Below, piece by piece: positions 1 through 8,858 of a stretch of DNA of 64,000 nucleotides. Numbering within the stretch: the first letter of the stretch is position 1; each line of letters starts with the position of its first letter. The stretch is from Aequorivita sinensis (GTDB taxonomy: Bacteria; Bacteroidota; Bacteroidia; Flavobacteriales; Flavobacteriaceae), in assembly GCF_006346335.1 (NCBI RefSeq), contig NZ_VDMC01000005.1, positions 95,143-159,142 of the forward strand. Direction: 5' to 3'. Position numbers and translations under genes: made by a program. The notes beneath the pieces were generated by a model. The model ran no database searches. It was given only the letters and a program-made list of their open reading frames with translations, and was not told the origin of the DNA.

Positions 1-3000
1 TGATAATCTCCAGTATATGAATAAGTCGCTCTTATAAATTTCAAAAATGGAAACTTATTAAACGGCAAGTCGTAATTCACTTGAAGTGACTGGAAGTGTT
101 GATTAGGATTTCCTACATCGAAGAAACCATCCCACACTCCTACATTATTATTAACGTTACCATCATCATCAAGATAATTGTTTACAATCATGTTGTTGGT
201 TGATGTGAAGTTGAATCGTAATGACTTAGTCAAATTATGATTAATAGTGTACTGCCAATCAAATAAGAAGTTACGCTGGTACAATGTAGGCAATCCAATA
301 TTCCCTTCGATAAAGTTAATATCTCTAAATTTTTGCTCGTTATACTGACGCGTAATATTTGAACCAACTGAAATATTAGTCGGCAAGTAATTAAAGTTTA
401 AGTCTTTTAAGAACTGCCAATATTTACCTCTAAAAATTGAGTCGTTCTTTTTAAATGGCTCTATTGGTTTAGCTTCAAAATTGTAATTGTAAGTTGCACC
501 AACTCTTACATTTTGTTCAACAGCATCTTCAACTTCAAAATCGTGGTGATCTGTTTGATTGTATGAGAATGATCCTGTAAAGTTTTCTATGTCGTAAACT
601 TTAGGCTTAGCCTCACCAGTACGTTCTTTACGAACACCTATAAAGTTAACACTTTGACGTTTTGTATAGTCTACAGCTTGCTCCTTAATTCTATCGTGTT
701 CAGCATCACTTACTGCATTATCCAGTCTTGTTTGAAGTTCGATATCTTGGAATTCAGGGTCGTATTGTGGAGTGATAAGCTCTTCAGATCTTCCATAGTT
801 AAATGGCAATTGCACACCCCATTTTTTAGGCAACAACTGTCCTAAGTTAACATTGGTAACAACGTCGTATTGTTGTACGTCTTCTTTACTACGTTGGTTT
901 GGACCTTGCTCTAATGAACCAAATCCAACGGTACTTCTTCTACCTGAAGCACTTACTGTTGCGAAGTCGGCAATATTAGCGTCAAGCGCTACTACCGCAG
1001 CCCAACCTCCTTGGTTTTCTAATTCTGAAAGGCGTAATTCATTAAACCACACTTCTCCACTAATATCATTAGTAGTACTATTTTTAACACCCAACATTAT
1101 AGTTCGAACATTTCCGAAACTTGGATTTCCTTTAATTCCAATGGTCAATTCATTTTCACCACCAGATAAATCTCCACCTAATTCAGACTCGGTGTAATAA
1201 ACTACTTCAGTAGAGTTTGCTGGAGTAAGGGTTTTTACTTGTTGCAGCAATTCCAATGGTAAATTCAATCGGTTTGCCAATGGCCAAATATCTTCGGGAT
1301 TTCTCGCGCCAAAACTTGTTGGATTCAACGGAATTTGAACCTCGTAATAGTTGTCGGTTAAATCGTTACCCAATCTAATGAACGCCAATAAATCGCCATT
1401 AGTAAGTTCGGTTTCATTTTGAAGCGACTCCGCGTGAATAAACATTTCAAGATTTTTATATTGACGCATATCCACATCAAAATTCTTGTAAACTGCGCGA
1501 CCGTCATTCGGTTCTAATCCACTAACACGAAGTGAAAGCGATTGTTCGTTTTGACGAATAATATCGTTGTTATTGTTTAACTGCTCACGTTCAAGTCCCG
1601 GAGGTAATCGATAAGGAATTGGCTCGCGGTTTTCGTTTTCTTCAATACTTACTGTTGTTACTTCAAAAAGTGTATTGTCCAAAATTGGATCTTCCATAGT
1701 AACATCATCCAATGTTTTATCGAAACGCTTATAATCTCCGCGCACTAATTCTAAAGTACCAAATCTTAAAACTGTGTTTTCTGCGAATTGAGACATAAAC
1801 ATTCTCATAAAGCGGATAGAACGGAAATCTGTAATTCCGTTAATAGCTTGGTCAGGCTCACTGATTGGAATTTTAAATTGAACCCAACGCACTGGAATCA
1901 CACTATTGTTTTCAGTAGTAACTTCTAATTCTTTTACATCAGATACATAGTTATTGTTATCTCTATTCATTCCTGGAAACATAGGAACGTTATATTCGAA
2001 ATAACTATTTACTGTGTTCATTGTATTATCTCTGTTGATGTCTTCAACATCAGGCTGCGCAGTACTACCTCTATTAGTATCAGTTACTTCTACTGGAGAG
2101 TTACCCTGAGTACCATTGTATCTCAAATATCTATCTAAGATATTTCCTTCTGCTTGAAGGAAGTATTGATAATCATCGTTTGCTGGATCTGCTAAGCCGG
2201 CAAATTGTGGAAATTCTGCAGCTTCTTCGGCATTGTTTAATCCATCTAATCCTATATCTTGATTAATCCGCTCCTGTCCCTCGGTATTGAAGGTGTAAAC
2301 TAAAGATTGATTTGAAGGTACTTTACCCCAAGCTGTTGAAGTAGTATTTCCGGTTGAACCATCCTTAGGAAGTCCATTTTCATACTGCTTTCTTCCATCT
2401 TTAAGAATATCTTCCGAAATATTCCCAAGGTTAAAGTTTAGCATTCCACCAGGGTTGGTATTGTTTTCCTCATAAATAAACGGGTCCATCACCCAGAATT
2501 GAATATACTCTACATTTGAGCGCTCAAAATCTGTGGTTGTAAGTGGTCTCATTATACCTCCAAAATTATCTTCTGGATTAGGAAGTTCATTTGTTCCGTT
2601 TGCTGCTGGGTTGTAATTATACTCTCCACGGCGTGAAGGGTAGTAAGCTAAATCTAAGGTGAAAAGTGCTTGTGTTTGTCCTTGTATAATATCTTGATTG
2701 GGGAATATTTCATCTCTAAATACTCTTCTTGAGAATGGCGAAGAAAGGTCTTCATCATTAATTCCGTTTGGACGTTGTGTACTATAAAAAATAGGATCAA
2801 TGGTATACCACGCTAACTTAGCACGCTTGAAGTTATAAGACAAATCATTATTTATAACTTCTCCTCCAAATCCTACCGGAGTACTTGCTAAGAACCAACT
2901 TGAAGGACTACTAATATCATTTGCTGTTTGTGAAGACTCAAAATCATCTACATAAACAGTTGTTTTCCCACCAAAGTCAGAAACTTTTGGAGCTCCAGGG

Positions 3001-5543
3001 CTTAAGTAAGCAAATTCACCTCGTAACGAAACGTTTGACTCAACATCAGTATCGATGTTTGGTAGGTGATTAACCATTCTTGTTAAGAAAGGTACTTCGG
3101 TAGAATAAGTTGCATTTATACCATATACAGTGTTGTTGATAGGTTCTACACCATACGATGATTTTTGAGTTAGCGGACGCTCATTTAAGTTTAAATACGT
3201 AGCACCAATCATAAATTTATCACTGAATTTATGCTCAACATTTAAACCTGTAAATCGCTTACTTTGTTGACCAAAAAGTGAATTGTTTTCAGTGCTAATA
3301 GAAATTGGCGTTTTGCTGTTTAACAAACTTGGGTCTATAATTTTAACTCTACCTAATTGATAGTTTACTGTATAATCTACACCCTCAACTAAAGTACGAC
3401 CACCAGCGGTAACAGTAACGGAACCTTGAGGAATGTTAAATGCCCCAATAGGAATACCATCTGCACCTGTAGATTTATAACTACCTTTTAGTTGGAATTT
3501 ATTTTTCTCACTTTCTAATTGTTCAGCTCTAGTTTTTGTAGAAGTATAAAGCGATCTAAAAACGTATTTATGCTGGTTTGCATTATACGTTTCGGGAATA
3601 TCGTAGCTTGCAGGAGGAACTCCTGTAGTTGGTGTTTGATTTAATTGATCGAATAAGTGCTTACCGAAAGGCTCAACAGTAGGGAATATAATTCGACCAT
3701 TTTGTGAATCTACGGTAATTCCATCTAAGAAATCAAAGAAACCATCCCCTCCATTTTGAGGATCGTTGTTAAAGTTAAGTCTATCTAAATTAAATACTCT
3801 AAGAAGAATTTCATCTTTTACATCTTCAGGAAGTTGTGCATAAGGATGACCAGGAGATGCTTGAGCTTCAGTAATGAAGTTTACAGGAGAAGGATCTGTA
3901 TAGAAAATATTTAATTTAAAATCTTCCTTTTCAAGTTGGTAAGCTCCAATTGGATAGATGTTTTTCATCATCAAATCCCAAATTGGTTCGGTTACACTAG
4001 TAATATTACTCTTTAGAAGTTTTACTACCAGGTTTTGCGCCATTCCTACTTCATTGTTTCCTCCCGGAGGATTGCTGCCTCCTAATTCTCTTGGCCCTCC
4101 ATTCGCTTCAACCCCGTCGCTAGAAAACTCTCCAACTTGGTAAACCTTTCCGTTTGCAGTAAATTGATAAGAAACCGCAAGAACTTCATCGTTTGATAAA
4201 CTTTGATTTAACGAGATATACCCTAATTCAGCGTTTAATTTGTACTCGCTCTGGTCTAGTCTTCTCGCATTCTCAAGCGTAGCATAATCGATACCTTCAC
4301 TTACTTGAACTCCAGAAAAACCTTGCCCTACAGTAGCAACGTCTCGAATAGCTGGGGTTAGTAAAGAAGATGCTCCACCATTTATTCCAAATGGGTTAAA
4401 ATCGTTGTTCGCGTTATCTGGATATGCATTTCTTCCTACATTAATAAATCCTCCTGGAGGAGTGTTTAAACCAATGTTTAAAGGATCTGATTCCCCAATA
4501 TCCTGAATTGCAACAATATTTCTTACGTTTTCAGTACGAGAGGTACGGTTTGTAACCCATACTTCCATACGCGTTACTTGTACATTGCTATTTACAAATG
4601 GATATTGCGCCAATGCACGATCGTAGTTATCTCTAAAATAATGCGCTAAGAAGAAGTGACGGTTTTCGTCGTAATCTAGTGCATATAGTTCAAAATCGGT
4701 GACCGTAGCTCCACCTTCGGCAGTTACAGTTCGCGATTCAGATTTTTGTTCAGAAAACACCCCGGTTATGGTTGTTTTACCAAATTGTAGTTGTGTTTTT
4801 ACACCAAAAAGACTTTGCGCTCCTTGAATTAAAGAACTGTTAAGCGGCATACTAACATTACCAACTTCAATTTTTTGAATAATATCGTCTTCTGTTGGGG
4901 TATATTCAAGTTTTATTTGGTTTTGGAAGTCGAAAGTACTTTGCGTATCGTAGTTTGCGTTTACCTGAAGTCTTGTTCCAACTTTCGCTAAAAGGCTTAA
5001 ACTGATTCGCTGGTCAAAATCAAAAGAAAAATTTGTTCGGTTTCTCGGTGAAAAAGATGGGTTATCTTGCTTTGTATACAAAACACCAAGATCCATTTCA
5101 ACAGAACCTTGAGGAATTACTTCAATTGAGGTACCTCCAAAAACAGTTTCAAAGAAGTTTGAATTCACATAAAACGTAGGAAGTAAGTTTTTCTGTTCTT
5201 CTTCAGAACCTTCTTTTCGTCCATCAGCAGCGTCGATTTTCTGCTTGAAGTACGATTTCATCTGCTCCTTTTGAATTAAATCTTGATATTCTTTAGGCGT
5301 AAGAATAGTTGGATAATTTATATTAAAACCGCCAAGAGTTTGCGAATAGATATACCTGTCGGTAATAGGGTCGTATGTGTATAAATCCTGGATGCTGGTT
5401 GGGTTTGGAAGTATCATATTCCCCATTTCATTACCAACTGCGGTTGAATCTTGTGCTAGCGAAGAGTTGCTAACCAAAATGAAACTTAACACTGCTAAAA
5501 GCTTGAAAAAGCTACCCTTGTAAACGTAATTTTTTGCCTTCAA
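1..5543 (-). CDS. sprA: SprA/Sov family type IX secretion outer-membrane translocon protein (3' end cut by window)
   Basis: The frame stays open from a TTG at 5543 down to base 2, about 1847 codons; family members run to roughly 2300-2400 residues, so the C-terminus lies left of the window. SprA forms the very large beta-barrel of the type IX secretion system and is needed for gliding in Flavobacterium. The start codes for a signal peptide (MKAKNYVYKG, then a hydrophobic stretch ending SSLAQ), followed by the family-typical LPNPTSIQDLYTYDPITDRY. The last readable residues include LKFIRATYSYTGDY, also typical. No ATG lies near the start. The TTG follows the ruvA stop codon after only three bases and in the same frame, so the two genes are probably translationally coupled. 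The sorted cargo at 28242-28955 would use this system. Family assignment is strong; the TTG start is inferred. Confidence 0.93.
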   Translation of the reverse strand, partial: MKAKNYVYKGSFFKLLAVLSFILVSNSSLAQDSTAVGNEMGNMILPNPTSIQDLYTYDPITDRYIYSQTLGGFNINYPTILTPKEYQDLIQKEQMKSYFKQKIDAADGRKEGSEEEQKNLLPTFYVNSNFFETVFGGTSIEVIPQGSVEMDLGVLYTKQDNPSFSPRNRTNFSFDFDQRISLSLLAKVGTRLQVNANYDTQSTFDFQNQIKLEYTPTEDDIIQKIEVGNVSMPLNSSLIQGAQSLFGVKTQLQFGKTTITGVFSEQKSESRTVTAEGGATVTDFELYALDYDENRHFFLAHYFRDNYDRALAQYPFVNSNVQVTRMEVWVTNRTSRTENVRNIVAIQDIGESDPLNIGLNTPPGGFINVGRNAYPDNANNDFNPFGINGGASSLLTPAIRDVATVGQGFSGVQVSEGIDYATLENARRLDQSEYKLNAELGYISLNQSLSNDEVLAVSYQFTANGKVYQVGEFSSDGVEANGGPRELGGSNPPGGNNEVGMAQNLVVKLLKSNITSVTEPIWDLMMKNIYPIGAYQLEKEDFKLNIFYTDPSPVNFITEAQASPGHPYAQLPEDVKDEILLRVFNLDRLNFNNDPQNGGDGFFDFLDGITVDSQNGRIIFPTVEPFGKHLFDQLNQTPTTGVPPASYDIPETYNANQHKYVFRSLYTSTKTRAEQLESEKNKFQLKGSYKSTGADGIPIGAFNIPQGSVTVTAGGRTLVEGVDYTVNYQLGRVKIIDPSLLNSKTPISISTENNSLFGQQSKRFTGLNVEHKFSDKFMIGATYLNLNERPLTQKSSYGVEPINNTVYGINATYSTEVPFLTRMVNHLPNIDTDVESNVSLRGEFAYLSPGAPKVSDFGGKTTVYVDDFESSQTANDISSPSSWFLASTPVGFGGEVINNDLSYNFKRAKLAWYTIDPIFYSTQRPNGINDEDLSSPFSRRVFRDEIFPNQDIIQGQTQALFTLDLAYYPSRRGEYNYNPAANGTNELPNPEDNFGGIMRPLTTTDFERSNVEYIQFWVMDPFIYEENNTNPGGMLNFNLGNISEDILKDGRKQYENGLPKDGSTGNTTSTAWGKVPSNQSLVYTFNTEGQERINQDIGLDGLNNAEEAAEFPQFAGLADPANDDYQYFLQAEGNILDRYLRYNGTQGNSPVEVTDTNRGSTAQPDVEDINRDNTMNTVNSYFEYNVPMFPGMNRDNNNYVSDVKELEVTTENNSVIPVRWVQFKIPISEPDQAINGITDFRSIRFMRMFMSQFAENTVLRFGTLELVRGDYKRFDKTLDDVTMEDPILDNTLFEVTTVSIEENENREPIPYRLPPGLEREQLNNNNDIIRQNEQSLSLRVSGLEPNDGRAVYKNFDVDMRQYKNLEMFIHAESLQNETELTNGDLLAFIRLGNDLTDNYYEVQIPLNPTSFGARNPEDIWPLANRLNLPLELLQQVKTLTPANSTEVVYYTESELGGDLSGGENELTIGIKGNPSFGNVRTIMLGVKNSTTNDISGEVWFNELRLSELENQGGWAAVVALDANIADFATVSASGRRSTVGFGSLEQGPNQRSKEDVQQYDVVTNVNLGQLLPKKWGVQLPFNYGRSEELITPQYDPEFQDIELQTRLDNAVSDAEHDRIKEQAVDYTKRQSVNFIGVRKERTGEAKPKVYDIENFTGSFSYNQTDHHDFEVEDAVEQNVRVGATYNYNFEAKPIEPFKKNDSIFRGKYWQFLKDLNFNYLPTNISVGSNITRQYNEQKFRDINFIEGNIGLPTLYQRNFLFDWQYTINHNLTKSLRFNFTSTNNMIVNNYLDDDGNVNNNVGVWDGFFDVGNPNQHFQSLQVNYDLPFNKFPFLKFIRATYSYTGDY

Positions 5544-5546
5544 ATT

Positions 5547-6128
5547 TTATAAATTTTTTAAAGCTTGTTTAATAATCAATTCTACCGAAGCCTGTGGAGT
5601 TTCCTTAATAATGGCATCCACCACCTTTTCAGCCTTTTTTCGAATAAAACCTAGCGTCTCCAAAGCAGATAACGCTTCATTTTTATTCGTATTGCTTGTA
5701 CCGGCAGAATTTCCTGACAAACCGTACACTTTTAAAATTTTATCTTTTAAATCCAACACTACTCGCTGAGCTGTCTTGGCTCCAATTCCTTTTACCGACT
5801 GTATAACTGCAATATCATTCTGTGCGATAGCATCAATAACTTGATCTGGGGATAATGACGAAAGCATAGATCTAGCCGTACTTGCTCCCACTCCTGATAC
5901 GCTAATTAACAATCTAAATATTTCTCGTTCTGCAACACTGGTAAAACCATAAAGAATATGGGCATCTTCACGTACCTGCAAGTGAGTGTAAAGCTTTATA
6001 CTTTCACTGGCGGGAATTTCGGAAAATGTATGCAAAGATATATTGATGAAATACCCTACACCATTGCAGTCTATCACTACGTCAGTTGGGTTTTTTTCAA
6101 CTAATCTGCCCTGTATATGGGTTATCAT
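5547..6128 (-). CDS. ruvA: Holliday junction branch migration complex subunit RuvA
   Basis: 193 residues, the usual RuvA length. RuvA binds four-way DNA junctions as a tetramer and loads the RuvB motor. The N-terminal OB-fold is recognisable (MITHIQGRLVEKNPTDVVID, GVGYFINIS), followed by two helix-hairpin-helix motifs (LLISVSGVGASTARSML near residue 75 and IQSVKGIGAKTAQRVVLDLKDK near residue 110). The C-terminal RuvB-binding domain is also present (EALSALETLGFIRKKAEKVV). The partner ruvB is about 7 kb away at 13033-14055. sprA begins three bases after the stop. A TATATTTG box at 6152-6159 (minus strand) can serve as its promoter, and a terminator at 6293-6329 insulates it from maeB. Confidence 0.97.
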   Translation of the reverse strand: MITHIQGRLVEKNPTDVVIDCNGVGYFINISLHTFSEIPASESIKLYTHLQVREDAHILYGFTSVAEREIFRLLISVSGVGASTARSMLSSLSPDQVIDAIAQNDIAVIQSVKGIGAKTAQRVVLDLKDKILKVYGLSGNSAGTSNTNKNEALSALETLGFIRKKAEKVVDAIIKETPQASVELIIKQALKNL

Positions 6129-6151
6129 ATGTTAATAAAAACTAAAGGGTT

Positions 6152-6159
6152 CAAATATA
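6152..6159 (-). promoter_or_regulatory. Bacteroidota -7 box (TATATTTG) for ruvA-sprA
   Basis: On the minus strand the sequence reads TATATTTG, matching the Flavobacterium -7 consensus TAnnTTTG. The expected transcription start would be about 20-25 bases before the ruvA ATG at 6128. No TTG at ideal -33 spacing was found, so support rests on the -7 match and position. Confidence 0.5.
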
Positions 6160-6292
6160 GTATAATTATTTGCAACTGCCATTGGGGATTTTTGGAAATA
6201 TAAATAACATATTAAGCTTAAAAACAAGGTGATTTGAATTATAAAACTTCAACAATAACTATCTATATTGTAGCTTTTATATAATTGTAAAT

Positions 6293-6329
6293 AAAAAAGC
6301 ATTGCTCTAAATCTAGGCAATGCTTTTTT
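6293..6329 (-). terminator. Intrinsic terminator after maeB
   Basis: A perfect stem of AAAAAAGCATTGC with GCAATGCTTTTTT, 13 pairs around an 11-base loop. Because it is flanked by A- and T-runs it can end transcription from either side. It lies 51 bases beyond the maeB stop and upstream of the ruvA promoter, so it most likely ends the maeB transcript. Confidence 0.85.
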
Positions 6330-6379
6330 AATGTGTATAAACTAACTTATAGAATTAATATAAAAATATGGAACTCTAA

Positions 6380-8662
6380 TTATAATTTACCTCGTTTCTC
6401 CTTCTGCTGGGCATCCACAACGGCAACGGCACTCATGTTTACGATTTCATCTACACTAGCTTTCATCTGTAATATATGCACTGGTTTACGCATTCCCAAC
6501 ATTATTGGTCCGATAGATTCAACACCGTTTAGTTCTTTTAAAAGCTTATAATTGCTGTTTGCAGAATCTAAGTTTGGAAAAATTAATGCATTCACCTTTT
6601 TTCCAGCCAATTTTGAAAATGGGAATTTCTTCTTTAATAGCTCTGCGTTCAAGGCAAAGTCTGTCTGTAGTTCTCCATCCAAAATCATATCTGGATTACT
6701 CTTGTGAATGATATCAACCGCTTCTCTAACTTTAGTTGCGTGAGGATCCTTTGAAGAACCGAAGTTTGCATACGAAATCATCGCTATTACCGGCTCCATA
6801 CCAAACATTTTGATGGTGTAATTGGTCATTCGAGCAATTTGGGCTAGCTCTTTTGCTGTAGGGTCAATATTTAAAGACGTGTCTGATATAAATATCGGAC
6901 CACGTTTTGTGATCATTAAATTGGTTGTAGCAACTTTATTTACACCATCAAATTTTCCTATAGTTTCAAATACAGGTTTTACCACAAGTGGGTAAGAACG
7001 GGAGAACCCTGAAATCATCGCATCTACATCCCCTTCACTAACCATCATCCCTGCAAAGTAATTACGCTCTGTCATCAACTTTTGAGCATCGTATAGCGTA
7101 ACACCTGTTCGCCTTCTCTTCATCCAGAATTTTTCGGCGTATTCATCAAATTTTTCAGGTTTTATATCACTCTTTGGATCAATAATTTCTATATCGGCAT
7201 CAAACTCCAATTGCTCCATATAATCCTTAATAACATCTTTTCTTCCTAATAAAACTGGAATACCGATACCTTCTTCATATACAATTTGAGCCGCTTTTAA
7301 CACGTCTAGATGATCTGCTTCTGTATATACAATACGCTTAGGTTTTAGCTTTGCTCTATTGATTAATAAACGAATGGTTTTATTGTCACTACCCATACGT
7401 TCGTATAGTTCATCTTGATACTTCTGCCAATCGGTAATTTCGTGTGTTGCCACTCCGCTTTCCATTGCAGCTTTTGCAACTGCCGGAGGAACAGCAGTTA
7501 TTAATCTAGGGTCAAAAGGTTTTGGGATTATATATTCTCTACCAAACGTAAGCTTCGTTTCCCCGTAAGCAATATTAACCTGCTCTGGCACTGGCTCTTT
7601 TGCAAGATTTGCAAGTGCTTTTACAGCTGCCATTTTCATAGCTTCGTTTATTTTTGTTGCCCGTACATCTAGTGCACCTCTAAAAATAAATGGGAAACCT
7701 AGAACATTGTTTACTTGGTTAGGATGATCACTACGTCCCGTAGCCATTATAATATCTTTTCTAGTTTTTACAGCTAAATCGTATTCAATTTCCGGGTCAG
7801 GATTAGCCATGGCAAATACAATAGGATTTGCATTCATGCTCAACAGCATTTCTGGAGTTACAATGTCTTTTACTGAAAGCCCTACAAACACATCTGCATC
7901 TTTCATAGCTTCCTCCAAGGTGTCTATTTTTCGATGAGAAGCAAATTCTGCTTTTTCGTCTGAAAGGCTTTCGCGATCATCCCTAATCACTCCCTTGCTA
8001 TCCAACATTACAATATTTTCAGCCTTTGCTCCGCATGATTTGTAAAGTCGCGTACAAGAAACCGCGGCAGCACCTGCACCACTAATTACGATAACAGCAT
8101 CTTCAATTTTCTTATTTGCTAATTCCAAAGCATTGAGCAATGCTGCTGCCGAAATTATTGCTGTACCGTGCTGGTCGTCGTGCATTACAGGAATATTCAA
8201 CTCTTCTTTCAACCTTCTTTCAATCTCAAAGGCTTCAGGAGCTTTTATATCCTCTAGGTTTATTCCTCCAAAAGTTGGCGCTATGTTTTTTACTGTAGCG
8301 ATAAATTCTTCAATATCTTCTGTACCAATTTCAATATCAAACACATCGATGTCTGCAAAAATCTTAAACAGCAAACCTTTACCTTCCATTACAGGCTTAG
8401 ACGCTTCAGGGCCAATATTGCCCAATCCTAACACCGCAGTTCCATTAGAGATAACTGCTACTAAATTCCCTTTGTTAGTATATTTATATGCGTTTTTTAA
8501 ATCTTTTTCTATTTCAAGACAAGGTTCTGCAACTCCTGGCGAATATGCTAAGGAAAGATCACGTTGTGTAGAATAACCTTTGGTTGGAACTACCTGAATT
8601 TTCCCAGGTTTTGGTTTTGCATGGTATAATAATGCTTCTCTGCGTTTGCTCTGTTTGCTCAT
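6380..8662 (-). CDS. maeB: NADP-dependent malic enzyme with C-terminal phosphotransacetylase-like domain
   Basis: 760 residues, the length of the MaeB fusion type. The N-terminal half (about 1-430) is malic enzyme, converting malate to pyruvate and CO2 with NAD(P)H. It shows the YSPGVAEPC, NGTAVLGLGNIGP, MHDDQHGTAII and VISGAGAAAVS segments that carry the substrate- and nucleotide-binding sites. The C-terminal half (about 430-750) resembles phosphate acetyltransferase (VYTEADHLDVLKAAQ, MMVSEGDVDAMISGFSRSY, ELQTDFALN). In MaeB proteins this half is thought to be regulatory rather than a working transacetylase (known of the family). It is monocistronic, with a terminator just behind it and a TACCTTTG -7 box at 8722-8729 ahead. 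Confidence 0.96.
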   Translation of the reverse strand: MSKQSKRREALLYHAKPKPGKIQVVPTKGYSTQRDLSLAYSPGVAEPCLEIEKDLKNAYKYTNKGNLVAVISNGTAVLGLGNIGPEASKPVMEGKGLLFKIFADIDVFDIEIGTEDIEEFIATVKNIAPTFGGINLEDIKAPEAFEIERRLKEELNIPVMHDDQHGTAIISAAALLNALELANKKIEDAVIVISGAGAAAVSCTRLYKSCGAKAENIVMLDSKGVIRDDRESLSDEKAEFASHRKIDTLEEAMKDADVFVGLSVKDIVTPEMLLSMNANPIVFAMANPDPEIEYDLAVKTRKDIIMATGRSDHPNQVNNVLGFPFIFRGALDVRATKINEAMKMAAVKALANLAKEPVPEQVNIAYGETKLTFGREYIIPKPFDPRLITAVPPAVAKAAMESGVATHEITDWQKYQDELYERMGSDNKTIRLLINRAKLKPKRIVYTEADHLDVLKAAQIVYEEGIGIPVLLGRKDVIKDYMEQLEFDADIEIIDPKSDIKPEKFDEYAEKFWMKRRRTGVTLYDAQKLMTERNYFAGMMVSEGDVDAMISGFSRSYPLVVKPVFETIGKFDGVNKVATTNLMITKRGPIFISDTSLNIDPTAKELAQIARMTNYTIKMFGMEPVIAMISYANFGSSKDPHATKVREAVDIIHKSNPDMILDGELQTDFALNAELLKKKFPFSKLAGKKVNALIFPNLDSANSNYKLLKELNGVESIGPIMLGMRKPVHILQMKASVDEIVNMSAVAVVDAQQKEKRGKL

Positions 8663-8721
8663 ATTTCTTTACAACATTTATTTATAAAAATCACCAATCA
8701 ATAAATCTAGTGATGATACTC

Positions 8722-8729
8722 CAAAGGTA
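8722..8729 (-). promoter_or_regulatory. -7 box (TACCTTTG) for maeB
   Basis: Minus-strand TACCTTTG matches TAnnTTTG, about 60 bases before the maeB ATG, in the divergent gap shared with the outer-membrane protein gene. No convincing -33 TTG was seen. Confidence 0.45.
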
Positions 8730-8831
8730 CGAGTTTTGAAATAATCCGTAGCATGAATAGCTTCTCGGTTTTTAATATGAATATTTAGAAATGTTTAAAA
8801 TTTTAAAGCAAAGAAAATGCTTAGCTTTCAA

Positions 8832-8839
8832 TACTTTTG
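8832..8839 (+). promoter_or_regulatory. -7 box (TACTTTTG) for the POTRA/barrel protein
   Basis: Plus-strand TACTTTTG fits TAnnTTTG. Transcription would start about 15 bases before the GTG at 8859. That short leader supports the GTG as the true start. Confidence 0.45.
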
Positions 8840-8858
8840 AAAAGAATTAATCTTAAAG

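Noticed and set aside
654..1197. Plus-strand open frames within 654-1197
   Set aside because: They lie antisense to the continuous sprA frame and encode unstructured, Cys/Ser-rich residues without family features.
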